Notes: generated by a model not told the origin, from the sequence alone. 64,000 nt of DNA from an uncultured Alcanivorax sp. (GCF_947258575.1 NZ_CAMYIV010000007.1:28586-92585), one strand, 5' to 3'. Positions 20,601-28,931 are shown, numbered from the stretch's first letter. Translations and numbers: made by a program.

Positions 20601-21950
20601 TTAATCCAACGCCCCCAGCAAACTATCCACCACCCGCTCCAGGTCATTGAGGGTGGCGCACTGGCGGGCCAGGCGGCAGTGAGGCAAGTAGCGATCCATC
20701 ACCGCATCACCGCTGTTCCAGCGCCCCCGGGATTCCGGGTTCAGCCACCAGACCTGTTTGACCCGGCGGCGGATGGCCTGCAGCGTTTCAGCACCATCGG
20801 GCAGGTAATTGTTACGCGCATCACCGAGAATGATCACCGTGGTGTGAGCATCCAGCTCCCTTTCGCAACGCGCCTGAAAGGCCCGGAACATCTCCGCATA
20901 ATCAGTGCCACTACCCGACAGACGATCCAGCACCTGCCCCACCGCCACCTCGGGGGAATAACGGGAAAAATCATCGGTAATTTCGTCAAAGCGTGACGCA
21001 AAGGCAAAGCTGCGCACCCGTGGCAACACGTCGTTCATGGCGTAGAGAAACTGCAGCAGAAAGCGGGCGGCATCGCTGACCGAACTGGACACATCACAGA
21101 TCACCATCACCCGCGTCTTGCGGGGCGGTCGACGGCGCCAGAACAGTTTGGCTGGCACGCCGTCATGGCGGATACTCGCCACCATGGTACGACGGGCATC
21201 CAGCATTCCCCGCCGGCTGGTTTTCATGCGTCGCTGATGCAGGCTGGCCAGTCGCCGAGCCATCTTGCGCACCAGCGCCTGCACGTCACGAAACTCGCGC
21301 AGATCACGAAATGGCACCGCCCGCAGGGTCTGCTCACGCAGGGCTCGGCCCTTGCCGACACCGTGCAACAGAAACTGGCGCCGCACCTGACCAGCCGCCT
21401 GCTCACGGACCCGGGCTCGCCACTGCCGCAACTGCTCCGCCCGTGCCTGCTGACTCGGGTTGCCCTGATCCAGCTGCAATACCCGGTCATCCACTGCCCC
21501 CATTCCCATGTTCATCAGCAAACGGCGGGAATAGAGCCCTTGCTGGGTAATCACTTCCATCTGCGTGAAGTCCATCTCGGCAGCGGCTTGCGCCATACGT
21601 TGCTGCAGCTGCTCCGGCGTACTGGCGAGCAGGGCTTCTGCCTGCTGTTCCTCAGGGGTCTGCGCAGAAGCCGGATCGGCGGCGGGAGCCGGCATCGCCG
21701 GCTCCATGTCCCCGGACGGATCGACACCGGAATCCTCGGCCGCGAAGAAACGGGCAAAGGTTTCTTCAAAGGCGGGCCTGTCCTGTTGCTGTTTGACCAG
21801 GGTAACGGCCAGCGCATCATGAAAGCGTTGCCGCCGGGCATAGCCCACCAGGGCCGCCGCATCCATGGCCTGGCTGGCTTCATCCGGAGAAATCCGCAAC
21901 CCGGCCCCACGCAGGGCCTGGACAAATTCGGATAAGCGACGAGTTGGCAT
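20601..21950 (-). CDS. VWA-domain CoxE-like protein
   Basis: 449 aa. The N-terminal half is helical and charged, with an acidic/Ala-Pro-rich linker. The C-terminal half is a von Willebrand A domain with a MIDAS motif (CDVSSSVSD) and the LSGSGTDY and ILGDARNNY motifs of the CoxE-like family. It follows the MoxR ATPase by 16 nt. MoxR-VWA pairs act as chaperone-like modules in assembly or metal-cofactor insertion (CoxD/CoxE, RavA/ViaA). The client here is not encoded next door. Confidence 0.9.
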   Translation of the reverse strand: MPTRRLSEFVQALRGAGLRISPDEASQAMDAAALVGYARRQRFHDALAVTLVKQQQDRPAFEETFARFFAAEDSGVDPSGDMEPAMPAPAADPASAQTPEEQQAEALLASTPEQLQQRMAQAAAEMDFTQMEVITQQGLYSRRLLMNMGMGAVDDRVLQLDQGNPSQQARAEQLRQWRARVREQAAGQVRRQFLLHGVGKGRALREQTLRAVPFRDLREFRDVQALVRKMARRLASLHQRRMKTSRRGMLDARRTMVASIRHDGVPAKLFWRRRPPRKTRVMVICDVSSSVSDAARFLLQFLYAMNDVLPRVRSFAFASRFDEITDDFSRYSPEVAVGQVLDRLSGSGTDYAEMFRAFQARCERELDAHTTVIILGDARNNYLPDGAETLQAIRRRVKQVWWLNPESRGRWNSGDAVMDRYLPHCRLARQCATLNDLERVVDSLLGALD

Positions 21951-21966
21951 CAGCGGTTCCTGAATC

Positions 21967-22896
21967 CTAGCGCTTACCGAGCTTGCGCAGCCAGGCGGGC
22001 AACAATTCCCGGGCCAACGTCACATCCTGCTCGGTCTTCAGCACCAGATTGAGGGTATCGGCCACCTGGGCATGCTCCAGACTGTCCGCGTGCAACAGCA
22101 CCAGCGCCCGGGCCCAGTCCAGGGTTTCAGAAATGGCCGGCAGTTTTTTCATGTCCTGTTCGCGCAGATGCTGGATAAACGCCACCAGCTGTTCCCGCAG
22201 GCGCGCATCCAGATCCGGCACCCGGGTGGCGACGATCTGCGCTTCCAGCTCCGCCGCCGGGTAGGGGATATAGAGATGCAGGCAACGACGCTTGAGCGCA
22301 TCGGACAGCTCCCGCTGGTCGTTACTGGTGAGCAGCACCAGCGGCTGGTGCTTGGCTTTCACCGTCCCCAGTTCGGGGATGGAAATCTGGAAGTCAGACA
22401 GTAGCTCCAGCAGGAAGGCTTCGAACTCCTGGTCGGCCTTGTCGATTTCATCAATGAGCAGCACCGCCGGCTCGTCACTGCGCAGGGCATGCAACAGGGG
22501 GCGCGGCTCCAGAAAGGTATCGCTGTAGAAGGCTTCGCCCAGATCCCCCAGCCGCTCCATGCTGGCTTCCAGACTGTCCGTATCAGCAAGCATGCCCCCC
22601 AGTTTGTCACGCAACAATTGGGTATAGAGCAGCTGCTTGCCATACTTCCACTCGTACAAGGCCCGGCTTTCATCCAGCCCTTCGTAGCACTGCAAGCGGA
22701 TCAGTGGCGCCTCAAGAAACGCCGCCGCCGCTTTGGCCAGTTCAGTTTTGCCTACCCCGGGCGGGCCCTCCACCAGCACCGGCTTGTGCAACTGCGCAGC
22801 AAGATAGATCGCCAGGGCAATCTGTTCACTACAGATATAGCCCTGCCCGGCAAAACTGCGAGTAATCTCTTCGACGGAATCAATACGGGTTTTCAT
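21967..22896 (-). CDS. MoxR-family AAA+ ATPase
   Basis: 309 aa. Walker A GPPGVGKT, Walker B LLIDEIDKAD, sensor 1 LLTSNDQRELSDALKRRC and the C-terminal lid are all visible. The start ATG at 22894-22896 follows GGAGCCTCC; 23 further upstream codons are open but unsupported. It forms an operon with the VWA gene and probably couples ATP hydrolysis to that protein in remodelling an unidentified target. Confidence 0.93.
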   Translation of the reverse strand: MKTRIDSVEEITRSFAGQGYICSEQIALAIYLAAQLHKPVLVEGPPGVGKTELAKAAAAFLEAPLIRLQCYEGLDESRALYEWKYGKQLLYTQLLRDKLGGMLADTDSLEASMERLGDLGEAFYSDTFLEPRPLLHALRSDEPAVLLIDEIDKADQEFEAFLLELLSDFQISIPELGTVKAKHQPLVLLTSNDQRELSDALKRRCLHLYIPYPAAELEAQIVATRVPDLDARLREQLVAFIQHLREQDMKKLPAISETLDWARALVLLHADSLEHAQVADTLNLVLKTEQDVTLARELLPAWLRKLGKR

Positions 22897-22998
22897 GGAG
22901 GCTCCTGCAACAGAACCCAGAGGGTAGCGCAGGAAGCGCGGGGCGGGAATGACATCTGCACGCATGAGGCATGCAGCAGGTTACCTGGGGCGCGACGC

Positions 22999-23361
22999 TC
23001 AGTGCAGGGTAATATTGTCCGCCAGCACCAGCGGAGCGATCTCGGCCACCTCTTCAACAATAGGCTCACCGTCCAGGCTGCTTACATCAAAGCGCGCGGA
23101 CGTTACATCGCCATCGATCATGTCCGGGATCGCATCCAGAAAGGCATCCACATGCTCGGAACCAAAATGGATTTCCAGCGCATCCAGATCGCTCCACTGC
23201 TGCCAGACCACGATCACCCGCGGCTCATCCGCCTGCAGGTACACCTCGTAAGCCAGACAGCCGTGTTCGCCCCGGGAGGATTTCGCCAACGCCTGCACCA
23301 GCTCCAGCGCCTCTGGTTGCTGGTCTTGTTTCACGGGGAAAGAGCCTTTGACGATGATCAT
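22999..23361 (-). CDS. antibiotic biosynthesis monooxygenase (ABM)-domain protein
   Basis: 120 aa, dimeric ferredoxin-like ABM fold. Visible are MIIVKGSFPVK at the start, HGCLAYEVYLQADEPRVIVV and WSDLDALEIHFGSEHVDAFL. Members act as cofactor-free monooxygenases or as small detoxification/quinone-related enzymes; the substrate is not predictable. The ATG at 23359-23361 gives the family N-terminus but has a weak ribosome site; a start ten codons upstream (23389-23391) is possible. It lies 59 nt after the nitroreductase and may share its transcript. Confidence 0.8.
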   Translation of the reverse strand: MIIVKGSFPVKQDQQPEALELVQALAKSSRGEHGCLAYEVYLQADEPRVIVVWQQWSDLDALEIHFGSEHVDAFLDAIPDMIDGDVTSARFDVSSLDGEPIVEEVAEIAPLVLADNITLH

Positions 23362-23420
23362 GGGGGTCCATTGCGATGGGAAAACGATCATTGTACCACA
23401 AACCCGCTCCTGCTGTCCGC

Positions 23421-24104
23421 TCAGGCCCCGCCGCAGAAGCGTACCGAGTCGCCCAGCGGCACTCGCCCCACCCGGGTGCGGTTGGCCGCCACATCGGCGT
23501 TTTCGTAGCCGAAACTGATGCCCAGCACGATGGCGGTGCTGTCCGGAATGCCCAGCAGCTCACGCACATCATCCGGATAGTAGCGCATGCTGCCCTGGGC
23601 ACAGGCACCCACCCCATGAGCGGTCATGGCCAGCAGCAGAGACTGCACGTACATGCCTACGTCCAGGGCCACGGTAACGCCGAAATCCCGCTCCATGCCG
23701 ACAAAGGCCACATGGGGGGCATCGAACAGTTCGAAGTTGCGCAGCTCCGCGCGACGGCGGCCCTCCCGGTCTTCCCGGGCGATGCCCATGTTGCCGTAGA
23801 GGGCCATGGCGCAATCCACCTGTCGCTCCCGATAGATCCCCTGGAAGCGAGGCAGGCTTTCATAGTCCGGCGCAAAGGGGACGCCCCGGCTGACCTTGTC
23901 CACCAAACGCTCACGTAAAGCGTTACGGGTTTCACCACTGGCCACCCATACCTGCCAGGGCTGGATATTGCAGTTGGAAGGGGCGTGCTGGGCCAGCGAA
24001 AAAATCGCTTCAAGCTCTGATTGCGAGACTGGCTTGTCGAGAAAACCGCGCACGGAACGGCGCTCGGTAAGCGCATGGGAAAAGGACATGGAATCGGCGT
24101 TCAT
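23421..24104 (-). CDS. nitroreductase-family flavoprotein
   Basis: 227 aa FMN-dependent NAD(P)H oxidoreductase. FMN contacts RRSVRGF (15-21), the APSNCNIQPW loop (41-50) and GVGACAQGSM with the C-terminal YENADVAANRTRVG are recognisable. Members reduce nitroaromatics, quinones or flavins; the natural substrate is unknown. The start ATG follows AGAGGAG at six bases. The next gene downstream encodes the ABM protein. Confidence 0.9.
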   Translation of the reverse strand: MNADSMSFSHALTERRSVRGFLDKPVSQSELEAIFSLAQHAPSNCNIQPWQVWVASGETRNALRERLVDKVSRGVPFAPDYESLPRFQGIYRERQVDCAMALYGNMGIAREDREGRRRAELRNFELFDAPHVAFVGMERDFGVTVALDVGMYVQSLLLAMTAHGVGACAQGSMRYYPDDVRELLGIPDSTAIVLGISFGYENADVAANRTRVGRVPLGDSVRFCGGA

Positions 24105-24170
24105 GGGTAACTCCTCTGAATTACCCGCCAGTCTAACCAGACACGAAAAGGGCGACGATGACAGAAACGC

Positions 24171-24500
24171 TCAGGCCGCTTCGCCGGAAGCCTCACGCAT
24201 GGCCTGACAGATCTGGTCAATCACCGGGGCCGCAAGCTCCATGCGGCCATCGCAGCCAGCCACGCCAAGACGCCGCGCACAGGCCGGGCAGAGCACATTG
24301 AACACCAGCTCATCCCCTTTGCTGCGGGCAGGCAATACCGCCCATTTGTCGCGGCGCGCCTGCTGCCCGATGCGGTGGTAGTAATCCAGATTGATGTCAC
24401 CACCGGGCTCGAAATCAAAGGTGGCAGGACAGCGGCTGCAATTGAGCCACATGTCATACAGGGCTGCCGCGTCGTAGGGATCCCTGGGATCAAATGACAT
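24171..24500 (-). CDS. hypothetical cysteine-rich (zinc-ribbon-like) protein
   Basis: 109 aa, not recognised by name. CSRC (residues 21-24) and CPAC (71-74) can form a four-Cys zinc site. Between them is an aromatic-rich stretch (DINLDYYHRIGQQARRDKW). No membrane segment. The Shine-Dalgarno AGGAGG is well placed for the ATG at 24498-24500. The upstream 120 nt is A+T-rich; on the minus strand it holds TTGACA as a possible -35 but no convincing -10. Confidence 0.7.
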   Translation of the reverse strand: MSFDPRDPYDAAALYDMWLNCSRCPATFDFEPGGDINLDYYHRIGQQARRDKWAVLPARSKGDELVFNVLCPACARRLGVAGCDGRMELAAPVIDQICQAMREASGEAA

Positions 24501-24623
24501 CGCCACCTCCTGTGGCAATCAAGCGAATGTGAGTCAGTAGTTTTATGCATTTTTTGTCAAAAACCCACGAATCACGTCACATTTGCCTGTTTTTTACACG
24601 CCTCAAAGAGCCGGTGAAGGCAG

Positions 24624-25256
24624 TTAAAGACGCGTGCCCTGAGCCATCATTCGCCCCCCCAGGGCCATCATTTCCAGCTGCAAGCAGGCATGGTCCGCCA
24701 GCACCCTGCGCGCGGTTACCGTGTTGTCGAGCATGGAAATGCCAGCGCCGAACATGATCGCAATGGCGGCTTCCGCTTCCTGCTCCGCCGGCACCGGTTC
24801 TCGCCCCTGGGACGCCACCGCCTGGCGCACGTCTTCGGCCAGCTCGTCCACCAGTAGCTGCAGTTCACGCTGGATACGCATCCGGTAACGGTCATGGCTG
24901 CCCAGCCGCTGCTGCACCAAAAGGCGGAAGTCGTTTTCATAGTCGTTCAGGTAGCGCACAAAGCGCCCTACCAGCTCTTTCACCGCCCGGGCCGGGCCGA
25001 TTTCGATCATGCTGCGCCGCTCGTATTCCATGGCCGAGCGCAGCCGGAAACAGCAGGAGTCGATCAGTGCCAACCCCAGAGCATCCATGTCCGGAAAATG
25101 ATTGTAGAGCGAGGTAGCGGCCAGGCCGGACTCCCGGGCCACTTCCCGCAGGCCCAGACTATCCAGACCCCGGCCGCCGGCCATCAGGGTACGGGCCGCT
25201 TCCAGAATGCGCTCCCGGGTTTGTCGTTTCTGGCGCTGTCGTGTGGTTTCAGCCAT
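24624..25256 (-). CDS. TetR-family regulator, FabR-like
   Basis: 210 aa. The N-terminal helix-turn-helix (LDSLGLREVARESGLAATSLYNHFPDMD) and the C-terminal ligand domain follow the pattern of FabR, the repressor of unsaturated fatty acid synthesis genes. FabR/DesT-type regulators sense long-chain acyl-CoA or acyl-ACP. It is divergent from the fatty acyl-CoA reductase at 25492. A palindrome ACTAACGAGTGTTAGT lies 9 nt before its ATG and a related site sits in the reductase promoter, so it probably controls both genes. Confidence 0.87.
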   Translation of the reverse strand: MAETTRQRQKRQTRERILEAARTLMAGGRGLDSLGLREVARESGLAATSLYNHFPDMDALGLALIDSCCFRLRSAMEYERRSMIEIGPARAVKELVGRFVRYLNDYENDFRLLVQQRLGSHDRYRMRIQRELQLLVDELAEDVRQAVASQGREPVPAEQEAEAAIAIMFGAGISMLDNTVTARRVLADHACLQLEMMALGGRMMAQGTRL

Positions 25257-25265
25257 AACATTGTC

Positions 25266-25281
25266 ACTAACGAGTGTTAGT
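25266..25281. promoter_or_regulatory. putative TetR operator 1
   Basis: ACTAAC-GAGT-GTTAGT, perfect 6-bp arms, immediately upstream of the TetR start. It fits negative autoregulation. Confidence 0.6.
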
Positions 25282-25339
25282 TAAATATTCCCATGAATAC
25301 CGCTCATCGCGCAACTACATACTGATTACATAATAATCT

Positions 25340-25369
25340 TTGACAAACAAGTGTTAGCTGAAAGAGAAT
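25340..25369 (+). promoter_or_regulatory. promoter of the acyl-CoA reductase with operator 2 in its spacer
   Basis: -35 TTGACA (25340-25345), 18-nt spacer, -10-like GAGAAT (25364-25369). The spacer contains AAGTGTTAGCT, matching GAGTGTTAGTT of operator 1. The left half-site is ACAAAC instead of ACTAAC. A repressor bound here would block RNA polymerase. Confidence 0.5.
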
Positions 25370-25491
25370 TCACCTTACAGTTGTAAGGCAAGAAATTTGG
25401 CTCTTACCGATCTCACGGCGCATCATCAACTAGCGCTACAACACAGACTGCCCGCTTACAGCGGGCAGCAGGGAAGCAAAAGGGGAAAGCA

Positions 25492-27498
25492 ATGAACTAC
25501 TTCGTCACCGGTGCCACCGGCTTTATTGGTCGTTTTCTGGTTGGTCGCCTGCTCAAGCGCGAGGACAGCCGGGTATTTGCCCTGGTTCGCTCCGGCTCGG
25601 AATACAAGCTGGACGCTCTGCGCCGTCGCCTGGGTGTGGATGCCGATCGTCTGGTGGCCATCCAGGGCGATATCAACGAAAAACTACTGGGTGTCAGCAA
25701 GCGGGATCAGGATGACCTGACCGGTCAGGTGGATCACTTCTTTCATCTGGCCGCCATCTATGACCTGACCGCTGACGAAAACACCCAGCGCTACACCAAC
25801 ATCGAAGGAACCCGGCAAACCCTTAAGTTGGCGGAAAAACTGCAGGCCGGCTGTTTCCACCATGTCTCCTCCATTGCTGCCGCAGGGCTTTATAACGGCA
25901 CCTTTACCGAGGACATGTTCGAAGAGGCCACCGGCCTTAACGACCCTTACCTGCTCACCAAGCACGAGTCCGAGGCACTGGTGCGTCAGGAGAGCAAATT
26001 GCCGTGGCGCATCTACCGGCCCTCCATGGTGGTCGGCCATTCCGAGACCGGCGAAATGGACAAGGTCGACGGCCCCTACTACATGTTCAAACTGATCCAG
26101 AAGCTCAAGGATGTGCTTCCCAACTGGATGCCGTTGATCGGTGTGGAAGGCGGCCACTTCAACGTGGTGCCGGTAGACTTTGTCGCTGACTCCCTGGACC
26201 ACATTGCCCACCAGCCGGACCACGATGGCCAGTGTTTCCATCTCACCGCTGATCGTAGCTACAACCTGGGCGAGCTGATGGACATTATTGCCGGTGCCGC
26301 TCAAGCCCCGCGCTGGCCGGTGAAACTGGATAACAGCCTGTTCAATGTGGTCCCCGGCTTCGTCAAGAAAGGCGTCAGTGCCATGACCCCGAAGCTGGTG
26401 GTCAACACAGTGCTGGAGAACCTGGATATTCCCCCGTCGGCACTGCAGTTTCTTACCTTCCCCACCGAATACGACAACCGTCGAGCCCGGGAGGCCCTGG
26501 CCGACAGCAACATCCAGGTACCGGACCTGGAAGGCTATATCCAGCAACTGTGGGATTTCTGGGAGAATCATCTGGACCCGGATCGCGGCGATCGCAAGGA
26601 TGAACTGCAGCCTCTGCCCACTCTGCCCGAGCGCGTGGACGGCAAGGTAGTGATGGTCACCGGCGCCACCTCCGGCATCGGCAAGGCCACCGCACTGAAA
26701 CTGGCCCGCGCCGGCGCTACCGTGCTGGTGATTGCCCGCACAGCAGAAAAACTGGAAGAGACCTTGCACGAAATCGACCAGCTGGGCGGCACCGCCCAGG
26801 CCTACAGCTGCGACGTGTCAGACCTGAGCAGCGTGGATGATCTGATTCAGCAGGTGATCGCCGACCACGGTCATGTGGATGTGCTGGTCAATAATGCCGG
26901 CCGCTCCATCCGTCGCTCCGTAGTGCATTCCTTTGAACGCTTCCACGATTACGAACGCACCATGCAACTCAATTACTTCGGTGCACTGAGACTGATCATG
27001 CAGCTGATGCCAGGCATGATTGAGCGTGGTGGCGGCCACGTGATCAACATTTCCAGCATCGGCGTACTCACCAATGCGCCGCGCTTCTCCGCCTATGTGG
27101 CGTCGAAAGCCGCCCTGGATGCGTTCACCCGCTGCGCCTCCAGCGAACTGGCCCATGAGGGCATTCGCTTTACCACCATCAACATGCCGCTGGTGCGCAC
27201 CCCGATGATCGCGCCCACCAAGATCTATAATCATGTGCCCACCATCAGCCCGGCCCAGGCAGCAGACATGATCTGCGATGCCATCGTGCGCCAGCCCAAG
27301 CGCATCGCCACCAACCTTGGCGTGATGGGTCAGGTGATGCACTTCCTGACTCCCAAGGTCACCGAGACCATCATGAATACCGGCTACAAGTTATTCTCGG
27401 ATTCCTCCGCGGCCCTGGGCGACAAGGAAAGCTCACCGAAGAAGATCCGCCGCGAACAGGCAGCCTTTTCGCGTCTCTTCAAAGGCATCCACTGGTAA
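25492..27498 (+). CDS. alcohol-forming fatty acyl-CoA reductase (two-domain SDR)
   Basis: 668 aa. Recognised by close resemblance over its whole length to the Marinobacter fatty acyl-CoA reductase that makes fatty alcohols for wax esters. The N-terminal extended-SDR reductase domain has GATGFIG at 7-13 and Tyr153/Lys157. The C-terminal classical SDR domain from ~385 has TGATSGIG (~390) and Tyr535/Lys539, with ISSIGVLTNAPRFSAY. The enzyme should reduce acyl-CoA (and aldehyde) to alcohol with NADPH. A strong terminator follows, so it is a single-gene unit facing the FabR-like regulator. The acyltransferase partner is not in the window. Confidence 0.92.
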   Translation: MNYFVTGATGFIGRFLVGRLLKREDSRVFALVRSGSEYKLDALRRRLGVDADRLVAIQGDINEKLLGVSKRDQDDLTGQVDHFFHLAAIYDLTADENTQRYTNIEGTRQTLKLAEKLQAGCFHHVSSIAAAGLYNGTFTEDMFEEATGLNDPYLLTKHESEALVRQESKLPWRIYRPSMVVGHSETGEMDKVDGPYYMFKLIQKLKDVLPNWMPLIGVEGGHFNVVPVDFVADSLDHIAHQPDHDGQCFHLTADRSYNLGELMDIIAGAAQAPRWPVKLDNSLFNVVPGFVKKGVSAMTPKLVVNTVLENLDIPPSALQFLTFPTEYDNRRAREALADSNIQVPDLEGYIQQLWDFWENHLDPDRGDRKDELQPLPTLPERVDGKVVMVTGATSGIGKATALKLARAGATVLVIARTAEKLEETLHEIDQLGGTAQAYSCDVSDLSSVDDLIQQVIADHGHVDVLVNNAGRSIRRSVVHSFERFHDYERTMQLNYFGALRLIMQLMPGMIERGGGHVINISSIGVLTNAPRFSAYVASKAALDAFTRCASSELAHEGIRFTTINMPLVRTPMIAPTKIYNHVPTISPAQAADMICDAIVRQPKRIATNLGVMGQVMHFLTPKVTETIMNTGYKLFSDSSAALGDKESSPKKIRREQAAFSRLFKGIHW

Positions 27499-27507
27499 GC
27501 CCCCTTC

Positions 27508-27539
27508 CGGTCACCGGCATCTGTCGGTGACCGCTTTTC
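27508..27539 (+). terminator. intrinsic terminator after the acyl-CoA reductase
   Basis: Perfect 9-bp stem CGGTCACCG/CGGTGACCG, loop of eight, followed by CTTTTCT. Confidence 0.85.
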
Positions 27540-27703
27540 TCTGTGCACTGCACAGCCGCGCTATACCCACTTGTTCACTGCCAAAATGTACGCTTTTTTC
27601 CCTAATGAAAAAGCCATACAAAATAGCCATCCCACTCACTGAAAAAACTGAGGGAAAAATTCACCCACCCGCCGGACTCTCACGCTTCTTTCACGGTGCT
27701 ACA

Positions 27704-27725
27704 TTTTGTGATGCATCTCACAAAA
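27704..27725. promoter_or_regulatory. CRP/Vfr-type binding site
   Basis: TTTTGTGATGCATCTCACAAAA is an almost complete palindrome with the exact CRP core TGTGA-N6-TCACA (27707-27722). It lies ~100 nt before the lipoprotein ATG in the 317-nt gap 27499-27815. A -10-like TATGTC/GTCTAT near 27741-27749 would place it at a class II activating position. The rest of the gap (27540-27700) is A+T-rich with no gene I can support. Confidence 0.75.
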
Positions 27726-27815
27726 AGGTTGTTTATCCCCTATGTCTATCCCAACGGTTTACTGACCCAGTCACGCAGTTGAGCCAGTAACCGCGACCCA
27801 GCAAGGAGTCTGGTC

Positions 27816-28847
27816 ATGGTTACCTACCCTAAATCCCTGTTTACAGCCCTTTGGCTATTTCTCTTCTCAGCACTACTGGCAAGTTGTGGCGGTGGCGGCA
27901 GCTCCAGCAGCGGCCTCTCCGCCGAAGCACGATCGGCAGCCAGCAAGATTGACCCCAGCGAACCCTGTCGCACCCTGTTCGCCGGGCAAACGATCGATGT
28001 GGGCACCGTCTGCCTGGAAACCGACGCCCACTTTCTCTACATCACCTATGAAACCACTGGCGGCTGGCTCCTCAACGAGGTCCACCTGTTTGTCGGAGAA
28101 TCCCTGGATGACATGCCGCAGACCAATAACGGCAACCCGATTCCCGGGCAGTTCCCCTACACCGCCGAGGACCTGGACACCGACAGTTTCCAGTTCAAGA
28201 TCCCCCTGGATGACCTGACAGCCGAATGCGGTGATCTGGTTGCACTGGCGGCCCATGCCGCTGTCAGCAAGACCGACGGCGACACCACGCAGGAGGAAAC
28301 CGCCTGGGCAGATGGCGATCGCATTATCGAACGCGGCAACTGGGCCACCTGGAGTGAGTACCTGATCGACTGCGAGGATGACGATCCGCCCCCGCCGGTA
28401 TGCCCGGGTGCTGAAACCGCCTATGGCGTTGGCGACAAGACCTTCGAGGAACTGGGCTTCGGCAACTGGGGTTGGCAGATCACCGTGCTGCCCGGTGACG
28501 ACAGCAGCGTGGATCTGTACGCCGGCGCAGGCCAGCATGACCTCAGCAAGGGCACCCATGTGGGCACCGTCAGTTACACCTACGACGGCAGCTTCCTGCA
28601 TCTGACCTATGAAACCTTCGAAGGCTTCGGCCTGCTGGAGGCCCATGTCTATGCAGGGGCAGAAGAACTGCCCACCAATGCACCGGGGCTGTTCGGCAAC
28701 ACCCAGGAGCCACTGGAACCCACCAGCATGCTGAACTTCACCATCCCGGTGGAAGCCGACCCGCTTTATGTGGCCGCCCATGCGGTGGTCGTGGGTACCG
28801 ACTGTGAACCGGAAGAAGATCCACCTGCAGAGGAGACCGAGCAATAA
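27816..28847 (+). CDS. lipoprotein with two copies of one extracellular domain
   Basis: 343 aa. Signal peptide with lipobox LASC (Cys 24), then a Gly/Ser linker. Copy 1 runs ~50-160 (AGQTIDVGTVCLETDAHFLY, ITYETTGGWLLNEVHLFVG, then LVALAAHAAV). Copy 2 runs ~218-335 (AGAGQHDLSKGTHVGTVSY, LHLTYETFEGFGLLEAHVY, then LYVAAHAVVV). An acidic Pro-rich linker and tail (EDDDPPPPVC, EEDPPAEETEQ) separate and end them. Comparable AGQ..VGTV..LYVTY modules occur in many secreted bacterial proteins, function unknown. AAGGAG precedes ATG. The CRP-type site suggests carbon-source control. Confidence 0.8.
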   Translation: MVTYPKSLFTALWLFLFSALLASCGGGGSSSSGLSAEARSAASKIDPSEPCRTLFAGQTIDVGTVCLETDAHFLYITYETTGGWLLNEVHLFVGESLDDMPQTNNGNPIPGQFPYTAEDLDTDSFQFKIPLDDLTAECGDLVALAAHAAVSKTDGDTTQEETAWADGDRIIERGNWATWSEYLIDCEDDDPPPPVCPGAETAYGVGDKTFEELGFGNWGWQITVLPGDDSSVDLYAGAGQHDLSKGTHVGTVSYTYDGSFLHLTYETFEGFGLLEAHVYAGAEELPTNAPGLFGNTQEPLEPTSMLNFTIPVEADPLYVAAHAVVVGTDCEPEEDPPAEETEQ

Positions 28848-28886
28848 TCGGCAAGTCGCTGCCCCGTTGCTTGCCGACGGGGCAGC
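28848..28886 (+). other. two mutually exclusive hairpins after the lipoprotein stop
   Basis: Hairpin A: TCGGCAAG (28848-28855) with CTTGCCGA (28870-28877). Hairpin B: GCTGCCCCGT (28858-28867) with ACGGGGCAGC (28877-28886). The arms interleave, so only one can form fully. It begins on the base after the stop codon. Confidence 0.6.
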
Positions 28887-28912
28887 CATCAATCTGAAGA
28901 GGCATAAAGAAA

Positions 28913-28931
28913 GGCCCCGGAGACCGGGGCC
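28913..28931. other. hairpin GGCCCCGG-AGA-CCGGGGCC
   Basis: Perfect 8-bp stem. On the plus strand it is followed by AAAACG, not T; on the minus strand by TTTCTTTAT. It may stabilise the 3' end of the lipoprotein mRNA rather than terminate it. Another perfect stem, GCAGCGGGAT/ATCCCGCTGC, is at 28963-28985. Confidence 0.5.

Noticed and set aside
27527..27790. 87-codon plus-strand frame in the gap after the acyl-CoA reductase
   Set aside because: It starts inside the terminator, runs through the CRP-type site, has no Shine-Dalgarno and resembles nothing.
28848..28886. H-type pseudoknot formed by both interleaved stems at once
   Set aside because: There is no loop nucleotide to cross the first 8-bp stem, so both stems cannot form together; alternative hairpins are the sound reading.
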